64,000 nucleotides of DNA, from NCBI GenBank assembly GCA_014653975.1, contig JACWDR010000003.1, positions 1-64,000 of the forward strand, read 5' to 3'. This stretch comes from Pelagibacterales bacterium SAG-MED20. GTDB lineage: Bacteria; Pseudomonadota; Alphaproteobacteria; Pelagibacterales; Pelagibacteraceae. Shown here piece after piece: positions 63,962-64,000 of this stretch. Both the position numbers and the translations under genes were made by a program. Under the pieces are notes generated by a model. The model searched no databases, was not told where the DNA came from, and saw only the letters and a list, made by a program, of their open reading frames with translations. Numbering within the stretch: the first letter of the stretch is position 1; each line of letters starts with the position of its first letter.

Positions 63962-64000
63962 TTTACCCCCCTATATCTTTATACCTAAAGGGTATATAAT

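Overview
The window is a gene-dense, very AT-rich stretch of a Gram-negative bacterial chromosome with almost no intergenic space. It looks like an alphaproteobacterium of the SAR11/Pelagibacterales type. The pointers are the base composition, a tandem SAM-II/SAM-V riboswitch ahead of a betaine-homocysteine methyltransferase gene (an arrangement known from Pelagibacter), an alphaproteobacterial DUF2093 protein, aa3-type oxidase genes in alphaproteobacterial order, and stop codons of convergent genes sharing four bases. The taxonomic call is inference; there is no rRNA gene in the window. I saw no tRNA, insertion sequence, prophage or CRISPR array.

Positions 1-9269 are a nearly complete purine-use module. 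It holds XdhC, a small cytochrome c, OHCU decarboxylase, 5-hydroxyisourate hydrolase, xanthine dehydrogenase XdhA and XdhB, guanine deaminase, a membrane urate oxidase of the PuuD type lacking its usual cytochrome domain, a purine phosphoribosyltransferase and an AzgA-like purine permease. Together they would import guanine, hypoxanthine or xanthine and either salvage it or oxidise it to allantoin. The small cytochrome c is the natural candidate to replace the lost PuuD domain.

Positions 9427-30367 are mixed housekeeping and envelope genes. They include a small heat-shock protein with a ROSE-like RNA thermometer, oligopeptidase B, a membrane J-domain protein, a family 9 glycosyltransferase, a DapA-family lyase, cyclopropane fatty acid synthase, a Lys/Arg-rich coiled-coil protein with DNA repeats, TldD/TldE, TypA, a DEAD-box helicase with six 51-bp repeats in its tail, and a possible surface-glycan group (unknown protein, B12-binding radical SAM enzyme, CDP-glycerol-type transferase).

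Positions 30491-49672 hold groES-groEL under a heat-shock-like promoter, HAD phosphatase-ribF-ileS-lspA-lipoprotein-pgi, rsmD-purD, the lipid A and Kdo genes (LpxL-type acyltransferase, lpxK, waaA, msbA) with ubiA, and a quinone oxidoreductase-pirin-DoxX set. Positions 49714-51038 hold the tandem SAM riboswitches and the methyltransferase gene they control.

Positions 52492-63685 encode two heme-copper oxidases back to back. The first is coxB-coxA-small ORF-ctaG-coxC-surf1. The second is a SCO protein, two subunit III-like proteins, subunits II, I and IV, a small membrane protein and ctaB. Subunit II of the second oxidase is broken by one extra G in a run of seven, which is either a sequence error or a real frameshift. 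A DUF1467 protein closes the window.
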